Shown here one piece after another: positions 1 through 8,127 of a stretch of 64,000 nt of DNA; position 1 is the first letter of the stretch; each line of letters starts with the position of its first letter. Source of the DNA: JAAZBA01 sp964461815. Its GTDB lineage: Bacteria > Bacillota > Clostridia > Oscillospirales > QAMX01. The notes beneath the pieces were generated by a model. The model ran no database searches. It saw nothing but the letters and a program-made list of their open reading frames with translations, and was not told where the DNA came from. The DNA is taken from NCBI GenBank assembly GCA_964461815.1, contig CAYWVF010000002.1:1-64000 (forward strand), written 5' to 3'. Made by a program: the position numbers and the translations under genes.

Positions 1-31
1 GCATAAGCGCTGCAAATTTGGTTTTCTTCAT
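1..31 (-). CDS. N-terminus of a secreted or lipoprotein precursor (partial)
   Basis: Only the first ten codons lie in the window, reading leftward from ATG at 31 (MKKTKFAALM). A GGGAGG ribosome site lies about 13 nt upstream, and a sigma-A-like promoter sits at 81-109. The Lys-rich start followed by hydrophobic residues resembles the beginning of a signal peptide. Nothing can be said about function because the rest is off the edge. Confidence 0.55.
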   Translation of the reverse strand, partial: MKKTKFAALM

Positions 32-80
32 TTTATCAGTTTTTCCTCCCAAAAAATTTAAATAAATATAAGCAAATGTT

Positions 81-109
81 AGTATATCACCTATTTGATA
101 AGATTGCAA
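81..109 (-). promoter_or_regulatory. Predicted sigma-A promoter for the leftward secreted-protein gene
   Basis: On the minus strand TTGCAA (104-109) and TATACT (81-86) are separated by exactly 17 nt. The start codon at 31 is about 45 nt downstream of the predicted transcription start. Confidence 0.5.
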
Positions 110-219
110 GATTAATTTTATAAATTTTTGCTTACTATATGAAAATATATCGCAGATCACGTGAATAAGCTTAAATAATGTAATAAAATGACAATAATAA
201 ATGAAAGGAAACGGAAAAA

Positions 220-948
220 ATGAAGCCTGTGATCTTGATAACGCATAAATATACGGCGGATCCGAATGATTTCGGAGTAGGAGAGCTGATAAGGATCAAG
301 GAAAACTACTGTCGTGCTGTCATAAAGGCAGGTGGAGTACCGATATTGTCGGCAATGGGCGATCCGCAGGTGTATGCGAATATCTGCGACGGAGTAATAT
401 TTACAGGCGGAGCAGATATTGATCCGATAAGATATGGCGAGACACCGTACAAAGAGGACATGAATATCGTTAAAAGACTGGATGAGATGGAGCTTTGCGT
501 ATTTGAAGAGTTTTACAAGCTCGGAAAGCCTATGTTCGGCGTATGCAGAGGTATACAGCTCATAAATGTTGCGATGGGCGGCACACTAATCCAGGACATA
601 CCGACGATGGTAGAGAAGCCTACGCATCGTGAGAGCATAATACCGGGAAAAAATGCACATCGGGTGAGAACGGATAAGGACAGCTTCCTTAACGGGCTGT
701 TCGGAGACGAATTTACAGTAAATACGCATCATCATCAGTCGGTAAAGAAATGCGGCAAGGGCTTAAAGGTGGCGGCAGTAGCGGACGACGGTGTGATAGA
801 GGCGATAGAGCATGAGTCGTTACCGATATGTGCAGTACAGTGGCACCCGGAGAGAATGATCGGAGAAGAAAATTTCGAAATGCAGAATATGATGCCTTTG
901 TTCGAATATTTTGTCAGCATGTGCGGAGAACACAGTGAAAGAGGATAA
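220..948 (+). CDS. Gamma-glutamyl-gamma-aminobutyrate hydrolase family (peptidase C26) protein
   Basis: A 242-residue class I glutamine amidotransferase-fold hydrolase of the PuuD/C26 family. These cleave gamma-glutamyl amides such as gamma-Glu-GABA in the cytoplasm. The nucleophile motif GVCRG places the catalytic Cys at residue 109. An HHHQSVK segment and the C-terminal QWHPE (His209, Glu211) complete the triad. GGADIDP near residue 63 is also typical of the family. The start follows an AAAGGAAAC ribosome site. No polyamine genes adjoin it, so the true substrate (GABA conjugate, folate polyglutamate or peptide) is open. A weak terminator follows before the ferredoxin gene. Confidence 0.85.
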   Translation: MKPVILITHKYTADPNDFGVGELIRIKENYCRAVIKAGGVPILSAMGDPQVYANICDGVIFTGGADIDPIRYGETPYKEDMNIVKRLDEMELCVFEEFYKLGKPMFGVCRGIQLINVAMGGTLIQDIPTMVEKPTHRESIIPGKNAHRVRTDKDSFLNGLFGDEFTVNTHHHQSVKKCGKGLKVAAVADDGVIEAIEHESLPICAVQWHPERMIGEENFEMQNMMPLFEYFVSMCGEHSERG

Positions 949-972
949 AAAAGATTCAAGTATTTACAATAT

Positions 973-999
973 AAGTGAAAATATCACTTGATTTTTTTG
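973..999 (+). terminator. AT-rich hairpin terminator after the C26 hydrolase
   Basis: AAGTGA / TCACTT form a 6-bp stem with a 5-nt loop, followed by GATTTTTTT. The stem is weak. Its T-tract overlaps the -35 element of the ferredoxin promoter. Confidence 0.5.
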
Positions 1000-1015
1000 T
1001 TACGTGTGGTATAAT
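988..1015 (+). promoter_or_regulatory. Predicted ferredoxin promoter (extended -10)
   Basis: TTGATT (988-993), a 16-nt spacer, then TATAAT (1010-1015) preceded by TGG, which gives an extended -10. The ferredoxin ATG is about 25 nt downstream of the expected start point. Confidence 0.65.
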
Positions 1016-1046
1016 ATAGTTAAAATTCTAATGGAGGTATTTTCTA

Positions 1047-1217
1047 ATGGCTTATAAGATCACTGACGCTTGCATCAGCTGTGGTGCATGTGAAGCTGAA
1101 TGTCCTGTATCCTGCATTTCCGCAGGTGACGACAAGTATGTTATCGATTCCGATGCTTGCATCGATTGCGGTACATGCGCAGGCGTATGCCCTGTAGAGG
1201 CTCCTCAGCAGGCATAA
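1047..1217 (+). CDS. 2[4Fe-4S] ferredoxin, clostridial type
   Basis: A 56-residue low-potential electron carrier that begins MAYKITDACISCG. Two CxxCxxCxxxCP motifs are complete: Cys9, 12, 15, 19 and Cys38, 41, 44, 48. Each group of three supplies one cluster and the fourth goes to the other, as in classical clostridial ferredoxins. The length and the internal duplication are both typical. It is monocistronic, with its own extended -10 promoter and a strong hairpin just after the stop codon. Likely partners are cytosolic redox enzymes and possibly the Rnf complex, but no partner gene adjoins it. Confidence 0.95.
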   Translation: MAYKITDACISCGACEAECPVSCISAGDDKYVIDSDACIDCGTCAGVCPVEAPQQA

Positions 1218-1233
1218 GACAATTGAGCAACGA

Positions 1234-1270
1234 AAATCGGCGAGAGCTTTGCTCCCGCCGATTTATTTAT
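1234..1270 (+). terminator. Terminator between ferredoxin and recQ
   Basis: A 14-nt arm at 1234-1247 pairs with 1251-1264 (one mismatch) around a TTT loop. TTATTTATTTG follows on the plus strand. The converging recQ gene ends inside the stem, so the hairpin may serve both directions. Confidence 0.7.
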
Positions 1271-3101
1271 TTGTATATTTCTTTATGACCTCGATGAATT
1301 TTTTACCGTACTTATTCGCTTTCACATCGCCTACACCGTTTACCGTGAGAAACTCGTCAATGGTGGTAGGCTTTTTTGCCGCCATATCGGTAAGAGATGC
1401 ATCGGAAAAAATAATATATGCAGGAACGCCTGCAAGCCTTGCTAGCTTCAATCGACACTCCTTTAGAAGCTCATACAGCTCACCGTCAAACCTCTTTGTC
1501 TCTTCCCTTCGTACTGTATCATGCTGCTCGACAGATGCAGTCGGAGGCTGCTTTATCGGCATCAGTACATTCTTACCGTCAAATAATACCTCACGTGCTT
1601 TTTCCGACAGCAGCAGCGATTTTGTCAGCGGATCTGTAAAAATATACCCCTGCATTTCAAGGTGATCTATCATGGCACGAACGTCGGCAGGAGCAAGACT
1701 TCCCAGAAGACCATAGGTACTTATCTCATCAAGCCCAAGCTCACGTATCCTTTTTTCGGAGCTTCCGCACAGCACCTTGGCTACAAGAGAAGCACCGACG
1801 GAGAAGCCGATGTGGTTCTTAATGCGCCTGATGCAGGAGAGAATGATCTGTGACTCCTTTGTGATGCTCTTAAGAGTTATCCTTGCACGGCAATTTCCAC
1901 AGCTTCCGCATTTCTTCCTGTGAGCCTGACCAAAGTAGTCAAGTATGTAGCCGCGCAGACACTCCGTAGTCCTGCAATAGCCGATCATGGCACGAAGTCT
2001 TACCATATCCTGATGCATCACGAGCTTGCGCTCACTCTCAGTAAGCTCCTCGTTTTCGGACGGATTTTGTATCATATATAACGCTGTATGTATATCGGCA
2101 TTTGAAAAGAGCAGGATACACTCAGCACCTTCACCGTCACGTCCGGCACGTCCTGCCTCCTGATAGTAAGCCTCAAGGCTCTTCGGCATGTTGTAGTGGA
2201 TAACGTATGATACATTTGACTTGTCGATACCCATACCGAACGCATTGGTAGCTACCATAACGGTGCGCCGATCATATATAAAATCATCCTGATTGCGTCG
2301 GCGCTCATCGTCGGACAAGCCTGCATGGTATCGAGTTGCCATGATACCGCGGTCTGATAGATCATCACATAGATGCTCCACCTCACGACGTGTAGTGCAG
2401 TAGATGATACCGCTTCTGTCACGACGATCGAATACGAGCTGACGAAGCACATTTAGCTTCTGCTGCGGAGTGAGCACCTCATAGCTCAGATTAGGTCTGT
2501 CGAAGCCCGTGATAATACGTACAGGGTCACGAAGCTCCAGTATTCGCTCAATGTCATCTCGTACCTGCGACGTAGCGGTAGCGGTAAAGGCTGAGATCAC
2601 GGGACGATGTGGAAGTCTGTTCAGAAATTCGACGATCTTCAGATAGCTCGGTCTGAAATCCTGACCCCACTGTGAAATACAGTGTGCTTCGTCCACCGCC
2701 ACAAGTGAAACGGTGAGCTCCTGCATGAGCGACGTAAAGCCGTCGGCAAGTAGGCGCTCGGGTGCGACGTAGATTATCTTGTATCTGCCGCAGCGCATAC
2801 CATAGCATACGGATTTGATCTGCTCAAACGACAGTGAGCTGTTTATGTATGCCGCAGGGATACCTGCATTCTCAAGTGACATGACCTGATCCTTCATAAG
2901 CGAGATCAGAGGTGATATAACGAGCGTGATACCGGGCAGCATCAGAGCCGGAAGCTGGTAGCAGATGCTTTTTCCACCTCCGGTCGGCATGATACCGAGC
3001 GCATCACGTCCCGACAGCAGAGCATCGATCAGCTCCTCCTGACCTCTGCGGAAGTCCGCATAGCCGAAGTATTTATTTAAAATAGCATGTTTTTTATCCA
3101 T
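1263..3101 (-). CDS. recQ: ATP-dependent DNA helicase RecQ
   Basis: A 612-residue 3'-5' DNA helicase for recombination and fork repair. Walker A is PTGGGKS (39-45) and the helicase box is DEAH followed by CISQWGQDFRPSY. The second RecA domain carries the QEAGRAGRDG motif. The RQC zinc site has the Cys pattern CLRGY...CGSCGNC (about 380-405). A C-terminal HRDC domain contains the VNGVGDVKANKYG helix-hairpin-like stretch. This is the full RecQ architecture at normal length. The gene lies 68 nt after argS but has its own predicted promoter, and its ribosome site is one arm of a 12-bp inverted repeat (3111-3152). Confidence 0.95.
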   Translation of the reverse strand: MDKKHAILNKYFGYADFRRGQEELIDALLSGRDALGIMPTGGGKSICYQLPALMLPGITLVISPLISLMKDQVMSLENAGIPAAYINSSLSFEQIKSVCYGMRCGRYKIIYVAPERLLADGFTSLMQELTVSLVAVDEAHCISQWGQDFRPSYLKIVEFLNRLPHRPVISAFTATATSQVRDDIERILELRDPVRIITGFDRPNLSYEVLTPQQKLNVLRQLVFDRRDRSGIIYCTTRREVEHLCDDLSDRGIMATRYHAGLSDDERRRNQDDFIYDRRTVMVATNAFGMGIDKSNVSYVIHYNMPKSLEAYYQEAGRAGRDGEGAECILLFSNADIHTALYMIQNPSENEELTESERKLVMHQDMVRLRAMIGYCRTTECLRGYILDYFGQAHRKKCGSCGNCRARITLKSITKESQIILSCIRRIKNHIGFSVGASLVAKVLCGSSEKRIRELGLDEISTYGLLGSLAPADVRAMIDHLEMQGYIFTDPLTKSLLLSEKAREVLFDGKNVLMPIKQPPTASVEQHDTVRREETKRFDGELYELLKECRLKLARLAGVPAYIIFSDASLTDMAAKKPTTIDEFLTVNGVGDVKANKYGKKFIEVIKKYTNK

Positions 3102-3110
3102 TATATAATT

Positions 3111-3152
3111 ATCCTCCGCAGTGTGATACTATTGTACCATACTGCGGAGGAT
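3111..3152 (-). promoter_or_regulatory. 12-bp inverted repeat covering the recQ ribosome site
   Basis: Arms 3111-3122 and 3141-3152 are perfect reverse complements. The arm nearer recQ contains its GGAGGAT Shine-Dalgarno sequence. The -10 of the recQ promoter lies in the loop. The full stem can therefore form only in RNA reading through from argS. Confidence 0.6.
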
Positions 3153-3159
3153 TTTACAA
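3131..3159 (-). promoter_or_regulatory. Predicted recQ promoter
   Basis: Minus strand TTGTAA (3154-3159), 17-nt spacer, TACAAT (3131-3136) preceded by TGG (extended -10). The ATG at 3101 is about 25 nt beyond the expected start point. Confidence 0.55.
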
Positions 3160-3169
3160 TAATATGTCT

Positions 3170-4930
3170 TTACATGGATTCGACGGTTTCAATGCCGAGT
3201 ACGTCGAGCGACATGCAGAGCACTCTGCGTGTCAGCAGCATGAGAGCGATCCAGGAATCACGCTTAGCTTTATCCTGCTCGTCTATTATGTGATTATCAT
3301 GATAGAATGTCGAGAACAGTGAGGATATGTCAAACAGATTCTCACAGATATAGTTCGGAGCTTTTTCAGCGAGTGAACGAGCAAATACATTCGTGGTAAG
3401 TGACAGCTTGAGTATAAGCTCACGCTCGATATCGGAGTAGATACCCTCAATCGGATATACCTCATCTGTGGAGATAGCGAGCTTTTTGAGAATGGAGTTG
3501 ATCCTTGTGATCGTGTAGAGGATGTATGTTCCTGTTTTACCCTCGAAGGACAGGAATTTATCGATATCGAATACGTAGTCCTTGGCACGATGGTTTATGA
3601 GATCACCGAATTTGATGGCGGCAACACCGATCTTACGAGCATTGTCCTCACGGTCAGCTTCGTTTACATACTCCGAAGCGGTCATTTTCTCAAGCGCACC
3701 GTCAATGATCGTCTTTACAAAGTCACCCAGACGCATAACTCCGCCGTCACGAGTCTTGTATGGCTTGCCGTCCTTGCCATTCATCGTACCGAACGGATAG
3801 TGACCGAATTCCGTAGTCTCGGGAACGAGTCCTGCCTTCTTTGCACAGCGGAATACCTGCGTAAAGTGCATATCCTGGCGCTTGTCGGTCAGATACCATA
3901 TAGCATCGGGTGCAAAATCCTTTTCACGCTGAATGATCGTAGCGAGGTCTGTGGTAGCGTAAATGCTTGAGCCGTCCGATTTCTGGATAATGACGGGAGG
4001 CATCGGAGCTTTATCCGTATCCTCAACTACGTCAACGACGAGAGCACCGTCGCTTTCACGAAGCAGCTTCTTTTCGTTCAGTATTTCAAGCAGCTCGGGG
4101 ATATATTTACCGGCATCGCTTTCACCGTACCAGAGATCGAAGTATACGTTGAGCTTCTCATAGTCCTTCTTTATCTCGCCTACGGAGACAGTCATGATCT
4201 TCTTCCAGAGTGCGATATATCCGGCATGTCCTCTTTGCAGCTCTGCGGTTGCGGCATGAGCCTTTATGCTGAACGCTTCGTCCTCCTTTGCACGCTTTGA
4301 CGCAAAGGGATATATCTCGTTCAGCTCGGCAAGTGATATCTCGGGCAGCTCATCGGTAGCTGCATTGAAATTCTCGCTAAAGCAGCTGTAGCTCGGGTAA
4401 CGCTCGGACATTTCTGCGATAACAAGACCGATCTGGAGTCCCCAGTCACCGAGATGTGTATCACCTATGACCTCGTGACCACATGCACGTGCGATACGCT
4501 TGATAGCTTCACCTATGATCGCAGAGCGCAGATGACCTACATGCAGAGGCTTTGCAACGTTAGGGCCGCCGTAGTCGAGAACGATCTTCATCGGCTTATC
4601 GGCCTGTACGATACCAAGATGCTCGTCATTTGATATGCTGTTGATGTGATCGAGCAGATATTTATCACTTAATGTCATGTTGATGAAGCCGGGCTTTGCA
4701 AATTCGGCTTTTTCGAATATCGGCTCCTCAGCCAATACCTTTGCGACCTCCTCAGCTACGATAAAGGGTGCTTTTTTCACCTTCTTAGCTGCGGCGAACG
4801 CACCGTTGCACTGGAACTGGCACAGATCGAGTCTGTCGGAGGTGGTGACTACGGCAAATTCACGTGAATATCCGCATTTTTCGAACGCATCACCGACGAT
4901 TTTCTGTAATTTTGATGTAATAGCTTCCAT
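3170..4930 (-). CDS. argS: Arginyl-tRNA synthetase
   Basis: A 586-residue class I aminoacyl-tRNA synthetase that charges tRNA-Arg. The N-terminal add-1 domain comes first. The HIGH signature appears as HVGH in PNVAKPLHVGHLRSA. The KMSKS region has the non-canonical ArgS form KTRDGGVMRL. The DALR anticodon-binding domain forms the C-terminus (ILKLSLTTNVFARSL onward). Length and order are normal. The start has AAAGGAAT upstream. It follows ybaK by 21 nt and probably shares its transcript. Confidence 0.95.
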   Translation of the reverse strand: MEAITSKLQKIVGDAFEKCGYSREFAVVTTSDRLDLCQFQCNGAFAAAKKVKKAPFIVAEEVAKVLAEEPIFEKAEFAKPGFINMTLSDKYLLDHINSISNDEHLGIVQADKPMKIVLDYGGPNVAKPLHVGHLRSAIIGEAIKRIARACGHEVIGDTHLGDWGLQIGLVIAEMSERYPSYSCFSENFNAATDELPEISLAELNEIYPFASKRAKEDEAFSIKAHAATAELQRGHAGYIALWKKIMTVSVGEIKKDYEKLNVYFDLWYGESDAGKYIPELLEILNEKKLLRESDGALVVDVVEDTDKAPMPPVIIQKSDGSSIYATTDLATIIQREKDFAPDAIWYLTDKRQDMHFTQVFRCAKKAGLVPETTEFGHYPFGTMNGKDGKPYKTRDGGVMRLGDFVKTIIDGALEKMTASEYVNEADREDNARKIGVAAIKFGDLINHRAKDYVFDIDKFLSFEGKTGTYILYTITRINSILKKLAISTDEVYPIEGIYSDIERELILKLSLTTNVFARSLAEKAPNYICENLFDISSLFSTFYHDNHIIDEQDKAKRDSWIALMLLTRRVLCMSLDVLGIETVESM

Positions 4931-4951
4931 TTTATATCAATTCCTTTATTA

Positions 4952-5425
4952 TTATTTGATTATATCGCAAAACTGCGAGTCTGTGAGCTTTGCAAGCTCG
5001 AGCGGTGACAGCTCCATCTGAAGTCCTCGCCGTCCGGCACTGATGATGATAGTGCTGCGCTGCTCTGCGGAGGAATCTATAGTAGTGCGGTATTTCTTTT
5101 TCATTCCGACAGGTGAGCAGCCGCCTCTGATGTAGCCCGTGAGCTTTAGCAGCTCATCGAGGTGTACCATCTCTATGCTCTTTTCACCTACCGCCTTTGC
5201 TGCCTTTTTCAGATCCAGCTCCTCTGCCACAGGGATAACGAAAACATATATCTCCTTTTTCGCACCTCGTGTGACGAGCGTCTTGTAGACCTCCTCAACT
5301 CCACGTCCCAGCTTCGTTGCCGCTGTGATACCGTCAAGAGCCTCGCCTACCTCGTAGGAATGCATCTCAACATTTATTCCCGATTTTTCAACAATGCGCT
5401 GTGCATTGGTTTTTGCTTCTGCCAT
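4952..5425 (-). CDS. ybaK: YbaK/EbsC family Cys-tRNA(Pro) deacylase
   Basis: A 157-residue trans-editing protein. The family hydrolyses mischarged Cys-tRNA-Pro (or a related mischarged tRNA). Recognisable features are the central Lys-containing strand (YKTLVTRG) and the conserved GYIRGGCSPVGMKK segment with its Gly-Cys-Ser-Pro core. The frame stays open upstream to 5485, but MAEAKTNAQ at 5425 matches the usual family length. A GTG four codons upstream is an alternative, since no start has a perfect ribosome site. Its placement directly ahead of argS joins two tRNA-charging functions in one transcript. Confidence 0.85.
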   Translation of the reverse strand: MAEAKTNAQRIVEKSGINVEMHSYEVGEALDGITAATKLGRGVEEVYKTLVTRGAKKEIYVFVIPVAEELDLKKAAKAVGEKSIEMVHLDELLKLTGYIRGGCSPVGMKKKYRTTIDSSAEQRSTIIISAGRRGLQMELSPLELAKLTDSQFCDIIK

Positions 5426-5503
5426 GATAGTGACCACGCTTTTCTCTTGATTTTTACGTGCAAGTGTAAAATAAAGCCTGCACATGAGAATATATCGCTT
5501 TGT

Positions 5504-5532
5504 ATTATAGCATAAATACAGTCTTACTGCAA
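5504..5532 (-). promoter_or_regulatory. Predicted ybaK-argS promoter
   Basis: Minus strand TTGCAG (5527-5532), 17-nt spacer, TATAAT (5504-5509). It lies just after the rnfD stop codon. Confidence 0.6.
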
Positions 5533-5539
5533 CAATTAA

Positions 5540-6508
5540 TTACGCTTTTCTGTTTTTAACGAGTAATTTTTTGATAAAACCCGGACGAAACAGCATATCT
5601 AATGCTCTCGATGAAAGGTTCATTATAAGTATTGCAAACGGAGCACCGTCAGGGTACGCACCGAGGTATCGGAAAAGCATCGTAAAAGCACCGCAGCCGA
5701 AGCCGTAAGCCCATTGACCTGCCTTGGTTACAGGTGACGTTGTATAATCGTTTGCCATGTATACGGCGTTGAGCATCAGAGTACCGCCAAACAGCTGACA
5801 TGCAGTCCAAACGAAGTTGTCAAGTCCTGCACCGGGGAAAATAAATGCTATCACGGCAGCTGTGCCGAGATATGCTGCGGCTGTCCTGTAAGAGATGACC
5901 TTTCTTATGAGAAGATATACGCCTCCTGCCATCAGCGCTACGGCACTCGTAGCACCGAGACAGCCGGCAGTCTGACCTAAAAGCATGTCGAGCCAATTGA
6001 CTCCGGATATAGCTCCACCCTCGTAAAGCACTCCAAGCGGAGTAGTCACAGCCTCTGCATCAACACCTCCGAGGATGCTGAGTGCCTGACGAGGTGCTGT
6101 AAAATATGTCATGTAGGATGGGAATATGAGCCTGAGCGTTGCCCATGCTGTAAGAGCGGGATTGAGTATATTCTTTCCTATACCGCCAAACAGCTGCTTT
6201 GCGAGAACGATAGCTATCAGCATACCCAGAGCAGGCAGCCACAACGGTACGGATACAGGCAGCATAAGTGAAAAAAGTATAGCCGTTACAACAGCCGACA
6301 GGTCGTCTAAGCTGCTTTGTCGCTGTAATACCTTACAGGAGAGCCATTCGAAAAGCAGAGCGGAGCATATGCTGACCGCAATGATCACCGGGACTCTCGC
6401 ACCGAACAGAAATATGCTGACAAGTACCGCCGGGATCAGAGATATGATAACGTCAAGCATGATGCTGTGAGTGGAGCTTTCACTTTTGATATTTGGTGCT
6501 TTATTCAT
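5540..6508 (-). CDS. rnfD: Rnf electron transport complex subunit D
   Basis: A 322-residue polytopic membrane subunit of the ferredoxin:NAD+ oxidoreductase that couples electron flow to Na+ or H+ export. NqrB/RnfD hallmarks include GKNILNPALTAWATL and TTPLGVLYEGGA. LGATSAVALMAGG contains the Thr position expected to carry covalently bound FMN. NDYTTSPVTKAGQ lies near the end. About ten hydrophobic helices are visible. The frame is open further upstream, but MNKAPNIKSESSTH (6508) gives the normal length. It follows rnfC by 43 nt. No G, E, A or B subunit lies in the window. Confidence 0.9.
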   Translation of the reverse strand: MNKAPNIKSESSTHSIMLDVIISLIPAVLVSIFLFGARVPVIIAVSICSALLFEWLSCKVLQRQSSLDDLSAVVTAILFSLMLPVSVPLWLPALGMLIAIVLAKQLFGGIGKNILNPALTAWATLRLIFPSYMTYFTAPRQALSILGGVDAEAVTTPLGVLYEGGAISGVNWLDMLLGQTAGCLGATSAVALMAGGVYLLIRKVISYRTAAAYLGTAAVIAFIFPGAGLDNFVWTACQLFGGTLMLNAVYMANDYTTSPVTKAGQWAYGFGCGAFTMLFRYLGAYPDGAPFAILIMNLSSRALDMLFRPGFIKKLLVKNRKA

Positions 6509-6551
6509 CTTTATAACCTTGCTTTCAAATGAAAATAAAACGGAGCTTGGG

Positions 6552-7865
6552 TCAGCGAGATCTTTTATCATTAAGCCTTGCCTTAACGCTTTGAAAGGTG
6601 TATGTGAGCTCAAGCTCACAAGGGCACTCGAACATACATGCTCCGCATTCGATGCAGTCGGAGACGTTCAGTGCATAGCATTTATCGTAATTACCCTTTA
6701 ACGCATACTTGTAGATGTACAGAGGCATGAGCTCCGACGGACATACATCAACACATCTGCCGCATCTGATGCACTCTCGACTGCTCCCGACTCGATCCTC
6801 ATCGTCAAGCACCGACGTCAGAGCATTCACCGCACTTGTGATCGGTACGTCAAGGGAGGATAGCACGTATCCCTCCATAGGATCACCCAGAATGACAGTG
6901 CATGACTCATCCTTGAGTCCGTCTGCACCTTTTACGAGCTGCCTTGCGGATACTCCGATAGGTACTCTCAGGTTCTTGGGATGTGTTATCGCAGAGCCTG
7001 ATACCGTGACGAGCTTAGTCGTCATAGGCTTGCCCGAGATCACTCCGCTGTATATTCTGTATACCGTCTCGGCGTTGAGCACAAGACATTTCGACTCATC
7101 CGTGTCATGATCGACCTCACTCATTACGGAGCGTATAAGCTGTGAGTCGGATATGACAGTATATCTTGGGTCGAGCTGTACCGTTTTTATACGGCTGTCG
7201 TTTCCTATAATGCGATTTATTACATTGACCGCATCGCCGCAGGTGCTGCTTATCGTGATAAAGCATTTGACGTTCGGTAAAATACTCAGCAGCAGTCTGA
7301 TACCGCCTATGACCTTGTCGGTATTTTCCAGCATTATACGACAGGCAGACGTTACATACAGCTCATTGTCGGTACCGTCTATTATGAGTGTGTCTGCTTT
7401 ACCGATAGAGGAGCGCAGCTTTACGTGAGGAGGCAGCTCGTCACTGCCGTGCCCGGATATCCCGGCTTCACGTATGCTGCTTACAAGCTCGTCTGCCGTA
7501 AGGCTTTCCGATTCGTCGTGTGACGGCAGAGAGTATGCTTTGTACGACATATCATTTTCTATTATCACCGAGCGAGTATATTCACCGTTCGGACAGAGCA
7601 TAGGCTCGATCTCCTTTACGATGCCTGACATGGATGAGTATATCGGTACTGAGTCGGGGTCATCCGTATCGCCGATCCGCTGACCTATCCTGACATGCTC
7701 ACCGAGCTTTACCACAGGAGTGCATTCTCTGCCGATACACATCCGCATAGGTATCATGACCTGCTCCGGTGCTTTTATAGATTCCGATGATATTCTGTCT
7801 GTTTCGTAGCTGTGAGTCTTTTTCTTTGCCTTTTTTCGGAATAGGATCCTTTTTGCTTTGTCCAC
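6552..7865 (-). CDS. rnfC: Rnf electron transport complex subunit C
   Basis: A 437-residue peripheral subunit that binds NADH/flavin and Fe-S clusters. The N-terminal barrel-sandwich part contains VVKLGEHVRIGQRIGD. The NADH-binding Rossmann-like and SLBB regions follow (INRIIGNDSRIKTVQLD; VTVSGSAITHPKNLRVPIG). Two 4Fe-4S motifs close the protein: CIRCGRCVDVCP and CIECGACMFECP. The start is a GTG at 7865 behind a strong GGAGGAG. Longer in-frame readings upstream lack support and would overlap the promoter. It is first in an rnfC-rnfD pair. Confidence 0.92.
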   Translation of the reverse strand: MDKAKRILFRKKAKKKTHSYETDRISSESIKAPEQVMIPMRMCIGRECTPVVKLGEHVRIGQRIGDTDDPDSVPIYSSMSGIVKEIEPMLCPNGEYTRSVIIENDMSYKAYSLPSHDESESLTADELVSSIREAGISGHGSDELPPHVKLRSSIGKADTLIIDGTDNELYVTSACRIMLENTDKVIGGIRLLLSILPNVKCFITISSTCGDAVNVINRIIGNDSRIKTVQLDPRYTVISDSQLIRSVMSEVDHDTDESKCLVLNAETVYRIYSGVISGKPMTTKLVTVSGSAITHPKNLRVPIGVSARQLVKGADGLKDESCTVILGDPMEGYVLSSLDVPITSAVNALTSVLDDEDRVGSSRECIRCGRCVDVCPSELMPLYIYKYALKGNYDKCYALNVSDCIECGACMFECPCELELTYTFQSVKARLNDKRSR

Positions 7866-7904
7866 GGTATTATATAGCTCCTCCGATTTTGATCTGCTAT
7901 ATTT

Positions 7905-7934
7905 ATTATACGATATCCGCACCGCTTTTTTCAA
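7905..7934 (-). promoter_or_regulatory. Predicted rnfCD promoter
   Basis: Minus strand TTGAAA (7929-7934), 18-nt spacer, TATAAT (7905-7910), about 35 nt upstream of the GTG start. Confidence 0.65.
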
Positions 7935-8040
7935 GTGTTTATTCTTAATATGATGATACGTTTTAGTTTTTTTGTGCGCTTTACCGATTACGTGTGTATG
8001 ATACGAGGATATAGTGTATATAATGGAAACAGAATTTAAG

Positions 8041-8070
8041 TTGACAAATGAGTGCATTTTATCATATAAT
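8041..8070 (+). promoter_or_regulatory. Consensus sigma-A promoter for the CYTH gene
   Basis: Perfect TTGACA (8041-8046) and perfect TATAAT (8065-8070) with an 18-nt spacer. Confidence 0.75.
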
Positions 8071-8104
8071 ATAGAAACTGAGCAAATCCCGATCTAAGGA
8101 GAAT

Positions 8105-8119
8105 GCCCGAGAAGCGGGC
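8105..8119 (+). promoter_or_regulatory. Small GC hairpin between ribosome site and start codon
   Basis: GCCCG / CGGGC with a 5-nt loop lies between AAGGAG (8096-8101) and the TTG (8122) or ATG (8128) start. Folding would bring a too-distant Shine-Dalgarno into normal range of the start. Confidence 0.5.
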
Positions 8120-8127
8120 GGTTGAAA

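Noticed and set aside
3111..3152. The inverted repeat between argS and recQ as a plain rho-independent terminator
   Set aside because: There is no T-run after either arm on the minus strand, and one arm is the recQ ribosome site.
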